In this document: positions 34,088 to 43,478 of the stretch, in pieces
Layout of the letters: each line of letters opens with the position of its first letter
Position numbering within the stretch: position 1 is the stretch's first letter
Notes under the pieces: generated by a model
The model's input: only the letters and a program-made list of their open reading frames with translations
Told to the model about the DNA's origin: nothing
Databases searched by the model: none
Source: an uncultured Gemmatimonadales bacterium
GTDB lineage: Bacteria > Gemmatimonadota > Gemmatimonadetes > Longimicrobiales > Gaopeijiaceae
Reading direction: 5' to 3'
Assembly (NCBI GenBank): GCA_937919655.1
Contig: CALFPJ010000079.1
Coordinates: 31,417 to 95,416, forward strand
Length of the DNA stretch: 64,000 nt
Position numbers and translations under genes: made by a program

Positions 34088-36772
34088 ATGCGGGTTAACG
34101 AGTTAGCGCAGGATCTGAAGGTCGAAGCGGAGGCGCTCATTGCCTTGCTCCGCCAGATGGGTATTCCCGTCACCGATGCGGATGCGTCGATCACCGATGG
34201 CCAACAGGCCAAGGTGGTCGCGAAGCTTGAGCGTGAGCTGCGGGCAGGACGCAGAGACGCGGCGGCTGCCATTCAGGCTGCCCTCGAGGAATCAGCTCCG
34301 ACGCCTCGTCGCCGTCGTCGTCGACAGGAGCCAGAACCTGCGCCGGAGCCCGCGGCCGTCGAGGAAACAGAGGAGCCAGTAGCCGTCGTTGAGGCCTCTT
34401 CTGAGGACGACGCCAAGGACGACCCACCGGTGGCCGCCATCGAGGCGACCGAAGTTGAATCGACCGAGGTTGAACCGGTCGAAGTCGAGGCGGTGCATGC
34501 AACGGACGAGGTCTCCGAGCCGGAGCGTACAGTTGAGCAGGCCCAGCAGGACCCTGAGTCCGATGCTGTGGCGGTAGCCGAAGAGGCTCCCACAGACTCC
34601 GACAGTACTCCTGTGGCCGCTGAGAAGGAAGCTGTCGCGGAGTTGGGGGACTCGGCTGAAACAGGCGTGGGGAAACTTGCTCCTGTCCGAGTGGGAGCTC
34701 CGGATGGGCCTGTGAGGACGATCCGCCGTCCGGCACCAGCACCAGCAGCGAGTGCGGGCCCCGGCGGCAAGGTCCGAATCCAGGCCCAGGGTTACACAGC
34801 CGACGGACAGAGGCAGCAAAAAGACGCGGGCAAGAAGGGCAAGAAGAAGGGTGTCGACCAAAATCAGGTTCAGTCGAACATCCAACGCGTAATGGCCGAG
34901 ATCAAAGGCGGTAGCAAGAAGAAGCGTCGTAAGAAGGGGCGCCTTTCAGCCGAAGAGGTTGAGGCACAGCAAGAAACTGTGAGGGTCGAGGAAGAGCGCG
35001 AACGCACCACGGTTCGGGTGAACGAATTCCTCACGGTGGCTGAATTGGCTGAACTGGTGGACGTGTCGTCCACTGAGATCATCGGGTCAGCCTTCAAGAA
35101 CCTAAGCCTCCTTGTCACGATCAATCAGCGACTCGATTTCGATCAAATCGAGATGCTCCTCGACGAGTTCAACTTCACCGCCGTGCGAGAAGAGGCGTAC
35201 GTCGCGGAAGAAGCTCTCGATGTCATTCTGGACGCCCCCGAAGACCTCGTGCCCCGTTCACCAGTCGTGACGGTCATGGGTCACGTCGATCATGGTAAGA
35301 CCCTGCTGCTCGACCGCATTCGGTCGACGAACGTGGTGGCCGGTGAGGCCGGGGGTATTACCCAGCACATCGGTGCGTACCACGTCGAGTTGCCGGGCGG
35401 GCGCACCATCGCGTTCCTCGATACTCCGGGTCACGCCGCGTTCACCGCGATGCGCGCCCGCGGTGCCGATATTACCGACGTTGTCATCCTGATCGTCGCT
35501 GCGGATGACTCTGTCATGCCGCAGACGATTGAGGCGATTAGCCACGCGCGCAACGCGGGTGTGCCTCTGGTGATTGCGATCAACAAGTGCGACCTGCCTG
35601 CCGCTGATCCGATGCGAGTCAAGCAGCAGCTGCTGCAACACTCGGTCAACGTCGAAGACTTCGGCGGCGATGTAATGGTCGCCGAGATCTCAGCGAAGAC
35701 CGGTGCAGGGATCGAGGATCTTCTCGAGAAGGTCCTGCTCCAGTCTGAGATGTTGGAGCTCAAGGCCAATCCGAATCGCGACGCATCCGGGACGGTCGTC
35801 GAAGCCCAACTCGACGTCGGAAAGGGAGCTGTCGTCACGGTTCTGGTTCAGGCTGGAACGCTTAGGGTCGGCGACTCGTTCATCTGCGGACTCTTCGACG
35901 GACGCGTGCGTGCGCTGCTCGATGAACGCGGGAATCCCGTGAAGTCAGTTGGACCCGCGACGCCGGTTCAGGTTCTTGGCTCCGGCGGTGTGCCTCAGGC
36001 CGGTGACATCTTCCAGGGCATGAGTGCGGTGCGCGCCTCTGAAATCGCGACGAATCGCCAGCGACTCGATCGCGAGAAGCAACTCAGAATTCGCAAGCGA
36101 GGCGCGAAGTTGGGCGACTTTGGGGCTCTCGCCGCGAAGGGAAAGCTTTCGACTTTGCCGCTGCTCATCAAGGGTGACGTTGACGGGTCAGTACAGGCCT
36201 TGGCGGATGCTCTTGAGGAACTCGGAACAAGCGAAGTTCGGGTGGAGATCGTCCATCGCGGTGTGGGTGCGATCAATGAGTCTGACGTGCTGCTCGCCAG
36301 GACCGCAGGCGCCGTCGTTATGGGCCTCGGAGTCCGGCCACAGACCGCGGCCAGGCTTTACGCCGATCGCGAAGATGTCGACGTGCGGACGTATGACGTC
36401 ATCTACGAGGCCGTCAATGAGATCAGGGCGGCGCTCGAGGGCATGTTGTCGCCGGAGCGACGAGAGTCCATAGATGGAACGGCCGAAGTACGGGAAGTCT
36501 TCAGGGTCAGCAAGATCGGTAGCATCGCGGGTTGTTACGTAAGCGAGGGCCGCATTGACCGGAAGGGCCACGGTCGCCTTATCAGGGACGGGATCGTCGT
36601 CTACGACGGCGCGATTTCGTCGCTCAAGCGGTTCAAGGACGATGCGAAGGAAGTGCGCGAGGGCTTCGAGTGCGGCATCGGCATCACCAACTTCAACGAT
36701 ATCAAGGTCGGCGACCTGATCGAGGCGTACACGGTCGAAGAGATCGCGCGAACCTTGGAACAGTCGACCTGA
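34088..36772 (+). CDS. infB: Translation initiation factor IF-2
   Basis: An 894-residue GTPase that positions initiator tRNA. An N-terminal IF2_N helix domain (MRVNELAQDLKVEAEALIAL) is followed by a long acidic, valine/glutamate-rich linker (about 75-200), a basic stretch (KDAGKKGKKKG), and a second IF2_N-type domain (VNEFLTVAELAELVDVSSTE). The G domain starts with VMGHVDHGKTLLLD near residue 397, then DTPGHAAFTAMRARGAD and INKCDLPAADP. Domains II to IV follow, ending FNDIKVGDLIEAYTVEEIAR. ATG at 34088, eight bases after ylxQ. Confidence 0.98.
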   Translation: MRVNELAQDLKVEAEALIALLRQMGIPVTDADASITDGQQAKVVAKLERELRAGRRDAAAAIQAALEESAPTPRRRRRRQEPEPAPEPAAVEETEEPVAVVEASSEDDAKDDPPVAAIEATEVESTEVEPVEVEAVHATDEVSEPERTVEQAQQDPESDAVAVAEEAPTDSDSTPVAAEKEAVAELGDSAETGVGKLAPVRVGAPDGPVRTIRRPAPAPAASAGPGGKVRIQAQGYTADGQRQQKDAGKKGKKKGVDQNQVQSNIQRVMAEIKGGSKKKRRKKGRLSAEEVEAQQETVRVEEERERTTVRVNEFLTVAELAELVDVSSTEIIGSAFKNLSLLVTINQRLDFDQIEMLLDEFNFTAVREEAYVAEEALDVILDAPEDLVPRSPVVTVMGHVDHGKTLLLDRIRSTNVVAGEAGGITQHIGAYHVELPGGRTIAFLDTPGHAAFTAMRARGADITDVVILIVAADDSVMPQTIEAISHARNAGVPLVIAINKCDLPAADPMRVKQQLLQHSVNVEDFGGDVMVAEISAKTGAGIEDLLEKVLLQSEMLELKANPNRDASGTVVEAQLDVGKGAVVTVLVQAGTLRVGDSFICGLFDGRVRALLDERGNPVKSVGPATPVQVLGSGGVPQAGDIFQGMSAVRASEIATNRQRLDREKQLRIRKRGAKLGDFGALAAKGKLSTLPLLIKGDVDGSVQALADALEELGTSEVRVEIVHRGVGAINESDVLLARTAGAVVMGLGVRPQTAARLYADREDVDVRTYDVIYEAVNEIRAALEGMLSPERRESIDGTAEVREVFRVSKIGSIAGCYVSEGRIDRKGHGRLIRDGIVVYDGAISSLKRFKDDAKEVREGFECGIGITNFNDIKVGDLIEAYTVEEIARTLEQST

Positions 36773-36794
36773 AGTCGGAAACCAGCTAACGGGT

Positions 36795-37076
36795 ATGGTC
36801 GTGGCTTCGCTGACGTTCGATCTGGCTCTGCCCGGCTGCGCTTCTCTCAAGGAGAAGCGATCGGTGATCCGTTCTCTCTGTGACAGACTTCGCGGCAAGT
36901 TCGGCGTTTCTGTCGCCGAGCCGGCCTATCAGGACCTCCATGCTCGTGGCCAGATCGCGGTTGCGCTGGTCGCGTCCGACGGGAGATTGGCAGAATCGAT
37001 GCTCGACAAGCTCGATCACTTTGTGGCTGAGCGCGGGGGTGCCGTGATCACCGGCGTCCGACGGGAGGTTCATTGA
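36795..37076 (+). CDS. ylxP: DUF503 family protein (YlxP-like)
   Basis: A 93-residue protein with the family pattern SLTFDLALPGCASLKEKRSV, RSLCDRLRGKFGVSVAE and QIAVALVASDGRLAESMLDK. DUF503 proteins are small, ferredoxin-like and almost always encoded between infB and rbfA, as here. Their role is uncertain and is linked by neighbourhood to ribosome assembly. It starts 22 bases after infB. Confidence 0.9.
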   Translation: MVVASLTFDLALPGCASLKEKRSVIRSLCDRLRGKFGVSVAEPAYQDLHARGQIAVALVASDGRLAESMLDKLDHFVAERGGAVITGVRREVH

Positions 37077-37116
37077 GGCAGTTGAACAGATTGTTCCTAA
37101 TGAAAGACTGACGATC

Positions 37117-37527
37117 ATGGCCAGCAAACGACTCGCGCGACTTAACGAACAGCTCAAGCGTGAGCTGTCGGAAATGATTCGGACCCAGGTGCGCGATCCT
37201 CGCGTGGGCCTGGTGACGATCACCGCGACTGAGGTGGCCGGAGACCTGGGTTCAGCCCGCGTCTTCGTCCGGGTCTTAGGGGATGAGGCGGAGGTCAAGG
37301 AGTCGCTCGTCGGGCTCGAAGCCGCTGCGCCCTTCCTGCGCCACGCGCTCGGTCAAGTCATGCGAGTGCGGACTGTCCCAGAACTCCGCTTCAGGATCGA
37401 TCAGTCGCTCGACCACGCTCGGCGAATCGAGCAGATCCTCTCAGACGTGATCCCTTCCCGCTCAGACGTCGCCGTAGATGTTGTGGGGACTCAGGACGAC
37501 GAGGCGGGAGCCGACTTCGAGGAGTGA
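37117..37527 (+). CDS. rbfA: 30S ribosome-binding factor A
   Basis: A 136-residue KH-fold cold-shock and assembly factor that helps mature the 5' end of 16S rRNA. RLARLNEQLKRELSEMIRTQ, DPRVGLVTITATEVAGDLGS, ARVFVRVLG and VRTVPELRFRIDQSLDHARR are the recognisable segments. Its stop overlaps the truB GTG start by four bases. Confidence 0.97.
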   Translation: MASKRLARLNEQLKRELSEMIRTQVRDPRVGLVTITATEVAGDLGSARVFVRVLGDEAEVKESLVGLEAAAPFLRHALGQVMRVRTVPELRFRIDQSLDHARRIEQILSDVIPSRSDVAVDVVGTQDDEAGADFEE

Positions 37528-38399
37528 CGGCCGCCGATCTAGTTCTACCGGTCGATAAGCCGATCGGACCGACCTCGCACGACATTGTGGCTACGGCGCG
37601 GAGGGCGCTACAGGTACGCCGAATCGGGCATACCGGAACGCTCGATCCATTTGCGTCTGGCCTCCTTCTTCTCTGCGTGGGGCGAGCCACGCGTCTGGCG
37701 GAATACCTGACGGGGCTGGACAAGAGTTATGAGGCCGTCGCTCGCCTCGGCCAGGCGACGGACACCGAGGACTGCCAGGGCGAGGTCATCCAGGAGCAGG
37801 CTGGGTGGGAGGTGTTGTCTGAATCCGACATCCAAGCGGCGATGCAAAGCTTCACGGGGCCTATCGACCAAGTGCCGCCCCAGTATTCGGCGAAAAAAGT
37901 GGATGGTGTCGCCATGCATCGCCGGGCCAGAAGGGGAGAACACGTCGTGTTGGAAGCGCGGGCCGTCACGGTGCATGAAATTGAACTGCTCAAGGTTGAT
38001 CTCCCCTTTGTTCGTTTTCGCGTTAACTGCTCGTCGGGGACTTACGTCCGCTCCCTCGCCCGTGACATCGGTGAGGCACTCGGCGTTGGCGGCCACCTGA
38101 CGGAGCTCCGGCGGACGAGCGTCGGGAAATTCTCGTTGGATGGAGCGCTGTCGCCGGACGATCTGTTCGACAGCCACCGAATCGAGGGAGCCGCGATCGA
38201 GCCCCTTCAAGCGATGGCCCATATGCCGACGGTTGTTGTGAGCCACGAGGACGTGACTCGCTTGGCTCACGGACAGGACGTCCAGGTCGGAGCTTCGAGC
38301 CCGTCGGGTACCGTGGCGGTCGTCCACGACGGGAAGCTGGTGGCCGTTGCCAACATCCAGGACGGGCTCCTTCGGCCTGCCAAGGTGTTCATCGCGTGA
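37524..38399 (+). CDS. truB: tRNA pseudouridine(55) synthase
   Basis: A 291-residue enzyme that makes pseudouridine 55 in the T-loop of tRNA. The catalytic motif RRIGHTGTLDPFASGLLLLC contains the active Asp. LVLPVDKPIGPTSHDIVATA, YSAKKVDGVAMHRRARRGE and CSSGTYVRSLARDIGEALG are the other conserved blocks, followed by a C-terminal PUA-like segment. GTG start in a GTGA overlap with rbfA; stop overlaps ribF. Confidence 0.98.
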   Translation: MTAADLVLPVDKPIGPTSHDIVATARRALQVRRIGHTGTLDPFASGLLLLCVGRATRLAEYLTGLDKSYEAVARLGQATDTEDCQGEVIQEQAGWEVLSESDIQAAMQSFTGPIDQVPPQYSAKKVDGVAMHRRARRGEHVVLEARAVTVHEIELLKVDLPFVRFRVNCSSGTYVRSLARDIGEALGVGGHLTELRRTSVGKFSLDGALSPDDLFDSHRIEGAAIEPLQAMAHMPTVVVSHEDVTRLAHGQDVQVGASSPSGTVAVVHDGKLVAVANIQDGLLRPAKVFIA

Positions 38400-39337
38400 C
38401 GGGCGCAGTACGCTGGGCCCACCCGCCTGGAATTCCGTCGGATCGGGGAACGGTCGTGACGGTAGGAACGTTCGATGGGGTGCACCGCGGACATTGGGCG
38501 GTGCTTCAGGAGATCCGAGAACGTGCGCACGCTACGGGCCGCAGGAGTGTGCTGGTCACGTTCGATCCGCATCCCTTGCGTATCGTGCGGCCGGAGGATG
38601 CGCCGCCGCTTCTGACCACTCCCTTGGAAAAGAAAGAGATCCTGGCCGAGAGTGGGCTGGACTATGCCGTCTTCGTGTCGTTTACGGAGCGCCTCAGTCG
38701 ATACGAGCCGCGCCGTTTTGTGGAGGAAATCTTGGTCGCGCGGCTGCGCGTCGAGGAGTTGGTTATTGGGTACGACCATGGTTTCGGACGAGATCGTGCG
38801 GGCAATGCTGCGACCCTGGTGGAGATCGGGCGAGACCTGGGATTCGCCGTGGACGTCGTGCCGCCGGTCGCGGCTGGAGCCGAGCCCATTTCGTCCACCC
38901 GAATTCGTGCCGCGATAGAGGCCGGACGGATGGATGAGGCCCGAGAGTGTTTGGGGCGTCCTTATTCCATGCGGGGAATCGTTGTTCGTGGCGACGGTCG
39001 GGGACGGCAGCTCGGGTTTGCCACGGCCAACTTGGTCGTTTCTGGGGAAGGGAAGCTGATTCCTCCTGCGGGGATCTACGCCGTGAGCGGCGTCCTGCGG
39101 TCAGGGACGTTCCAGGGTGCGCTTCATTTGGGGCCTCGCCCCACCTTCAAGGGTTCCCCACCGAGTGTCGAACTGCATTTGCTCGACTTCGATCGAGATA
39201 TCTACGGTGAAGAGGTACGCGTGGACTTCGTCGAGTATCTGCGACCTGTACTCCCGTTCGACGGAGCGGAGGCGCTCGTGCAGCAAATGATCAAGGATGT
39301 TGAGATGGCCCGGCACGTTCTAGACGAGAGGGCCTGA
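38396..39337 (+). CDS. ribF: Bifunctional riboflavin kinase/FMN adenylyltransferase
   Basis: A 313-residue protein making FMN and FAD. The N-terminal adenylyltransferase half shows VVTVGTFDGVHRGHWAVLQE, VTFDPHPLRIVRP, VIGYDHGFGRDRAGNAATL and ISSTRIRAAIEAGRMDEARE. The C-terminal kinase half shows GRGRQLGFATANLVV, IPPAGIYAVSG and HLGPRPTF with VELHLLDFDRDIYGEEVRVD. GTG start overlapping truB by four bases. It ends the tightly packed stretch that began at rimP. Confidence 0.97.
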   Translation: MTGAVRWAHPPGIPSDRGTVVTVGTFDGVHRGHWAVLQEIRERAHATGRRSVLVTFDPHPLRIVRPEDAPPLLTTPLEKKEILAESGLDYAVFVSFTERLSRYEPRRFVEEILVARLRVEELVIGYDHGFGRDRAGNAATLVEIGRDLGFAVDVVPPVAAGAEPISSTRIRAAIEAGRMDEARECLGRPYSMRGIVVRGDGRGRQLGFATANLVVSGEGKLIPPAGIYAVSGVLRSGTFQGALHLGPRPTFKGSPPSVELHLLDFDRDIYGEEVRVDFVEYLRPVLPFDGAEALVQQMIKDVEMARHVLDERA

Positions 39338-39439
39338 TTCGCCTAGCTTTTTAGGGTATTAACGAAGACGGTGCCGCGCGAGGTGGCGCCCGATATCGCT
39401 TCCCTTGCAGCATCTGACTCCTGAGGAGGCACGACGCCC

Positions 39440-39700
39440 ATGGCGATCGTCAAGGAAGACACGATTAAGAAGTACCAACTCCACGAGAACGACCGTGGAA
39501 GCGCCCCGGTCCAGATTGCGGTCCTTACAGCCCGTATCAACGACTTGCGCAGCCATTTTGATGCTCACAAGAAGGACCATCACAGCCGGCGTGGCTTGCT
39601 GAAGATGGTCGGTCGTCGTCGGCGCCTCCTTGAGTACTACAAGAAGACGAGCCTCGAAGGCTATCGTGGGATCATTAAAGACCTCGGCTTGAGGCATTAG
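39440..39700 (+). CDS. rpsO: 30S ribosomal protein S15 (uS15)
   Basis: An 86-residue protein of normal length with [40 protein letters not shown] and [20 protein letters not shown]. It binds the central domain of 16S rRNA. A GAGGAGG element lies about 12 bases before the ATG. The 102-base leader contains a hairpin at 39371-39389 (GTGCCGC/GTGGCGC), a possible S15 feedback site. A strong terminator follows. Confidence 0.99.
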   Translation: MAIVKEDTIKKYQLHENDRGSAPVQIAVLTARINDLRSHFDAHKKDHHSRRGLLKMVGRRRRLLEYYKKTSLEGYRGIIKDLGLRH

Positions 39701-39705
39701 CACCC

Positions 39706-39742
39706 AGCGGCGGTCGCCACTACGGCGACCGCCGCTGTTTTT
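39706..39742 (+). terminator. Intrinsic terminator after rpsO
   Basis: AGCGGCGGTCGCC (39706-39718) pairs perfectly over 13 bases with GGCGACCGCCGCT (39724-39736); one G and TTTTT (39738-39742) follow. It separates rpsO from pnp, so pnp should depend on its own promoter or on readthrough. Confidence 0.92.
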
Positions 39743-39779
39743 CAGCCAAGCGTTCGTGTGCTTCGGTCGGGAGACGGCC

Positions 39780-39893
39780 TACAATCTGCTGCAGAATCGG
39801 GCTCCACGTGTAAACGTGCCCCGTGCGGCGGTCGCTCTCTCCTCCCGGCATCACGTCGCTTCGGCATTCAATCCAATGTCGGGGATGTACCCC
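39780..39893 (+). promoter_or_regulatory. Putative pnp promoter -10 and structured leader
   Basis: TACAAT at 39780-39785 is a good -10 element, but no convincing -35 lies 16-18 bases upstream. The following leader holds a CACGT/ACGTG hairpin with a GTAA tetraloop near 39807-39820 and a CGGGG/CCCCG hairpin near 39878-39893. Polynucleotide phosphorylase mRNA leaders are known targets of self-control in E. coli. Whether this one is controlled that way is inference. Confidence 0.4.
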
Positions 39894-39919
39894 GGCGAAA
39901 CCGAAGTGAGTAAGACAAG

Positions 39920-42061
39920 ATGATGCAACGAATGGAGCGCCAGTTCGCTGGCAGGACGCTCTCGATCGAGACTGGCCGCATGGCCAAACTCGCGCAGGGT
40001 TCGTGCCTGGTTCAGTATGGCGACACAGTCGTTCTCGTAGCCACCACGGTGCAGGACCGACCCACACACCTCCCCTTCTTCCCGCTTACGATCGAGTATC
40101 GTGAGAAGTCCTACGCGGCGGGGAAGATCCCGGGTGGTTTTTTCAAACGCGAAGGTCGACCCGGTGAGAAAGAAATTCTCACTGCGCGCATGATCGATCG
40201 GCCCTTGCGGCCTTTGTTCCCGAAAGGATTCCAGTACGAGACACAGGTCGTGTGCTTCATCCTATCGGCGGACCAGGAAAATGATGCGGACGTGTTGGCT
40301 CTGTTGGGTGCCTCAGTGGCGCTCAACATGTCCAAGATCCCGTTCAACACACCGGTAGCATCGGTGCGCGTGGGTCGCATTCAGGGCAATTGGGTCCTGA
40401 ACCCGACCTTCCAGCAGCTTGAGTACTCGGACATGGACATCGTCGTTTCCGGCTCTGCCGAGGCGATCACCATGGTGGAGGGTGGAGCCCTGGAAGTGCC
40501 AGAGGCCGAAATCCTCGAGGCGCTCAAGATCGCGCAAGAGGGTATCAAGGAACTGTGTGCCATGCAGGAGGAGTTCCTGGAGGGGCACCGGGTCCCTGAT
40601 ATGGAGTGGACGCTTACCGGACCGGACGCTGATCTCAAGGCGAAGGTCGAGGCCATGGCGTCCGCCAAGGTATCCGAGGCGCTCAACCTAAGCGATAAAC
40701 AAGAGCGGAATCAGGCGATGGCTGCGGTCACGGAAGATGTGGTTGCGACGCTCACGGCGGAGGACCCGGACTACGCAGCTCATGCGAAGGAGATTGGCGA
40801 GGTACTGAGGGGCATCGAGAAGTCGACCATGCGTCGACAAATCCTCGATAAGGGCGAGCGCGCCGACGGTCGTAGCCTTGATGAGGTTCGACCGATCACG
40901 TCTGAGGTAGGTGTTCTTCCTCGCACGCACGGCTCTGCGCTGTTCACACGCGGGCAAACACAGGCACTCGCTGTCGTCACGCTCGGCACTTCGCGTGACG
41001 AGCAGCGCATCGATTCGATCGATTCGACCGTAGAGATCAAGAAGTCCTTCATGCTGCACTACAACTTCCCGCCTTTCTGTGTGGGCGAGGCGCGTCCCTT
41101 CCGGGGCACGTCGCGTCGCGAGGTTGGGCACGGGAATCTGGCTGAGCGTGCGATGCAGTCATTGCTGCCGACCTACGATGACTTCCCGTACACGATCCGG
41201 GTCGTCTCCGACGTCTTGGAGTCGAATGGGTCGTCGTCAATGGCGACGGTTTGTGGGTCGTCGCTGGCGCTCATGGATGCCGGTGTTCCGATGAAGTCCG
41301 CTTGCGCTGGTGTCGCGATGGGGCTCATTAAGGAAGGGGATGACGTGGCTATCCTGACCGACATCCTTGGTCTGGAGGACGCACTCGGCGACATGGACTT
41401 CAAGGTCGCGGGTACGCGGGTCGGTGTGACCTCGATTCAAATGGACATCAAGATCGCGGGCCTGACTGTCGACATCCTTGAGGAGGCGCTGGCTCGGGCC
41501 CACAAGGGTCGGATGCATATTCTCGATCTTATGGATCAGACGCTCTCGGAGGGCCGCACCGATCTGTCGGATTACGCGCCGCGGATCGTGTCGATTCAGA
41601 TCAACCCGTCCAAGATCGGTGAGATCATCGGGCCCAAGGGCAAGACGATCCGCGCCATTCAGGAAGAGTCCGGCGCTACGATTGACATCGACGATTCTGG
41701 TCTCGTGAAGATCGCTGCTGTTTCGGGCGAGGCTGGCGCACGTGCCCGCTCCATGATCGAGGCCATCGTGGCCGATCCGGAGATTGGGCGCATCTACGAG
41801 GGGCCCGTGAAGAACACGACGACCTTCGGTGCGTTCATTGAGATCATGCCGGGGACCGAAGGCCTTTGCCACATCTCCGAGCTGCAGGAAGCACGCACGG
41901 ACAACACGGAAGATGTGCTCAAGAAGGGCGACATCACCCGCGTGAAGGTTCTTTCCATCGACGAGAAGGGCCGACTCCGGTTGTCTCGGAAAGCGGCTCT
42001 AGCCGAGGATGCAGCAGCGGCGGCCGGCGACGATGCCGGCTCAGAGGCTACAGACGGCTGA
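39920..42061 (+). CDS. pnp: Polynucleotide phosphorylase
   Basis: A 713-residue 3'-5' phosphorolytic exoribonuclease. Two RNase PH domains (LSIETGRMAKLAQGSCLVQY in the first; ADGRSLDEVRPITSEVGVLP with THGSALFTRGQTQALAV in the second) are separated by the helical linker. A KH domain (KIGEIIGPKGKTIRAIQEES) and an S1 domain (TTFGAFIEIMPGTEGLCHIS) follow. Two adjacent ATG codons (39920, 39923) could start it. The rpsO-pnp order is conserved across many bacteria. Confidence 0.99.
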   Translation: MMQRMERQFAGRTLSIETGRMAKLAQGSCLVQYGDTVVLVATTVQDRPTHLPFFPLTIEYREKSYAAGKIPGGFFKREGRPGEKEILTARMIDRPLRPLFPKGFQYETQVVCFILSADQENDADVLALLGASVALNMSKIPFNTPVASVRVGRIQGNWVLNPTFQQLEYSDMDIVVSGSAEAITMVEGGALEVPEAEILEALKIAQEGIKELCAMQEEFLEGHRVPDMEWTLTGPDADLKAKVEAMASAKVSEALNLSDKQERNQAMAAVTEDVVATLTAEDPDYAAHAKEIGEVLRGIEKSTMRRQILDKGERADGRSLDEVRPITSEVGVLPRTHGSALFTRGQTQALAVVTLGTSRDEQRIDSIDSTVEIKKSFMLHYNFPPFCVGEARPFRGTSRREVGHGNLAERAMQSLLPTYDDFPYTIRVVSDVLESNGSSSMATVCGSSLALMDAGVPMKSACAGVAMGLIKEGDDVAILTDILGLEDALGDMDFKVAGTRVGVTSIQMDIKIAGLTVDILEEALARAHKGRMHILDLMDQTLSEGRTDLSDYAPRIVSIQINPSKIGEIIGPKGKTIRAIQEESGATIDIDDSGLVKIAAVSGEAGARARSMIEAIVADPEIGRIYEGPVKNTTTFGAFIEIMPGTEGLCHISELQEARTDNTEDVLKKGDITRVKVLSIDEKGRLRLSRKAALAEDAAAAAGDDAGSEATDG

Positions 42062-42082
42062 CCGTTGACCAAACAAAGTAGG

Positions 42083-43387
42083 ATGGCAGGGGGGCACGGG
42101 CGTACGCCCGGGCCCCCTTCGCTTTCACAGGCGCCCCGAGCGGGCGGAATCGAGTCGATCTCAGAGACAGTCCTCGGCAGCGGTGTGCGGGTGCTCAGCG
42201 AGCATATTCCGTCGGTTCGATCCGCTTCCGTCGGGGTGTGGGTGCGACAGGGTGGAGCCCACGAGACGCCGGGACAGCACGGCGCCAGCCATCTGTTGGA
42301 GCACATGGTTTTCAAGGGCACCGGGCGACGGTCGGCTGCTGACATTGCTGTGGCCCTGGAGAGCCTAGGCGGATCACTCGATGCGTATACCAGCCGCGAG
42401 CACACTTCGTATCAGGCGCGGGTACTCGATGAGAACCTCGGAGAGGCCCTCGACGTGCTGGCGGATATCGTACTCGCGCCCCGAATAGACGCAGCCGACC
42501 TCGACCTCGAGCGCGAAGTGGTGCTGGAGGAGATCGCGCAGGTTGAGGATACGCCTGATGACATGGTGTACGAGCTTCATTCGGGCCGAATGTGGGAGGG
42601 ACACCCCTACGGAAGCTCGATTCTAGGAAGCAAGGAGTCCGTCGCCGAGATGTCCTCGGAGACGCTGCGCGAGTTGCACGGGGCCCGCTATAGAGGGGAA
42701 AACCTCATTGTGGCTGCCGCCGGCAACGTGGACCATGAAAGGCTCGTTGAATCGGTTGGGACGCTCTTTTCGACGGCAGAGGGAGGTGAGGCCCACGGGA
42801 TCATCCACCCGCCGGCAGCCACGAAATGCGGGGAAGAGTCCGTGCATCGGGATGCCGCCCAGACCCATATCGTCTTTGGGACCGACGTCCCAGGTCGCGG
42901 GGATCCGGATCGATATGCTCTGTCATTGTTGTCGTTGTCGCTGGGCGGAGGCATGAGTTCCCGACTCTTTCAGAAGATCCGGGAAGAGATGGGACTGTGT
43001 TACTCGGTGTACAGCTATCAATCGTTCTATAGTGCCTCCGGGGTTTCGGGCGTGTATGTGGGTACCCGACCCGGGAGTGCGGATGACGCAGTGGAGGCGA
43101 TCAGTGAAGAACTGGATCGCTTGGCAACAGATGGACTGAGTGACGACGAACTCGAAACAGCGAAGCGTCAGCTCAAAGGGCAGGTGATGTTGTCCCTGGA
43201 GTCGACGGGATCCCGGCTGTACCGGCTGGCTGGCTTTGCCCTCCATTCCGAGCCATTTAAGGGCCTCGACGAACTACTCGAGAAGATTGACGCGGTGACT
43301 CCCGACGACGCCAGACGGATGGCGGCAAAGTACTTCGCCCCACAACGCCACTTGATCCTCCGACTCGGCCCAGAAAAGCCCGCCTGA
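42083..43387 (+). CDS. M16 family zinc peptidase (processing-peptidase-like)
   Basis: About 434 residues from ATG 42083; a TTG at 42065 is also possible and neither has a clean SD. The inverted zinc motif HLLEHMVFKG (HxxEH) and the downstream glutamate region EREVVLEEIAQVEDTPDDMV mark an active M16 N-terminal domain. The C-terminal domain has SLGGGMSSRLFQKIREEMGL and CYSVYSYQSFYSASG. Proteins of this type, related to mitochondrial processing peptidase beta, often sit next to pnp. The first 12 codons coincide with a large GC-rich hairpin. No signal peptide is seen, so it is probably cytoplasmic. Confidence 0.94.
   Translation: MAGGHGRTPGPPSLSQAPRAGGIESISETVLGSGVRVLSEHIPSVRSASVGVWVRQGGAHETPGQHGASHLLEHMVFKGTGRRSAADIAVALESLGGSLDAYTSREHTSYQARVLDENLGEALDVLADIVLAPRIDAADLDLEREVVLEEIAQVEDTPDDMVYELHSGRMWEGHPYGSSILGSKESVAEMSSETLRELHGARYRGENLIVAAAGNVDHERLVESVGTLFSTAEGGEAHGIIHPPAATKCGEESVHRDAAQTHIVFGTDVPGRGDPDRYALSLLSLSLGGGMSSRLFQKIREEMGLCYSVYSYQSFYSASGVSGVYVGTRPGSADDAVEAISEELDRLATDGLSDDELETAKRQLKGQVMLSLESTGSRLYRLAGFALHSEPFKGLDELLEKIDAVTPDDARRMAAKYFAPQRHLILRLGPEKPA
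42090..42117 (+). other. Long GC-rich hairpin at the start of the M16 gene
   Basis: GGGGGC (42090-42095) pairs with GCCCCC (42112-42117), and inside it CGGGCG (42097-42102) pairs with CGCCCG (42105-42110), with one A/G mismatch. The bases after it (TTCGCTTTC) are not a proper T-run. It may be a weak pnp terminator or a structure that limits M16 translation. Confidence 0.55.
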
Positions 43388-43478
43388 GGCCCGTTCCGAC
43401 GGACCGCAAACGCGGGTAAGTTTAGGCGCTTTCTGGCCGACGATGATCTAGGAAACCAAACAAGAAGAGAGTATACAG

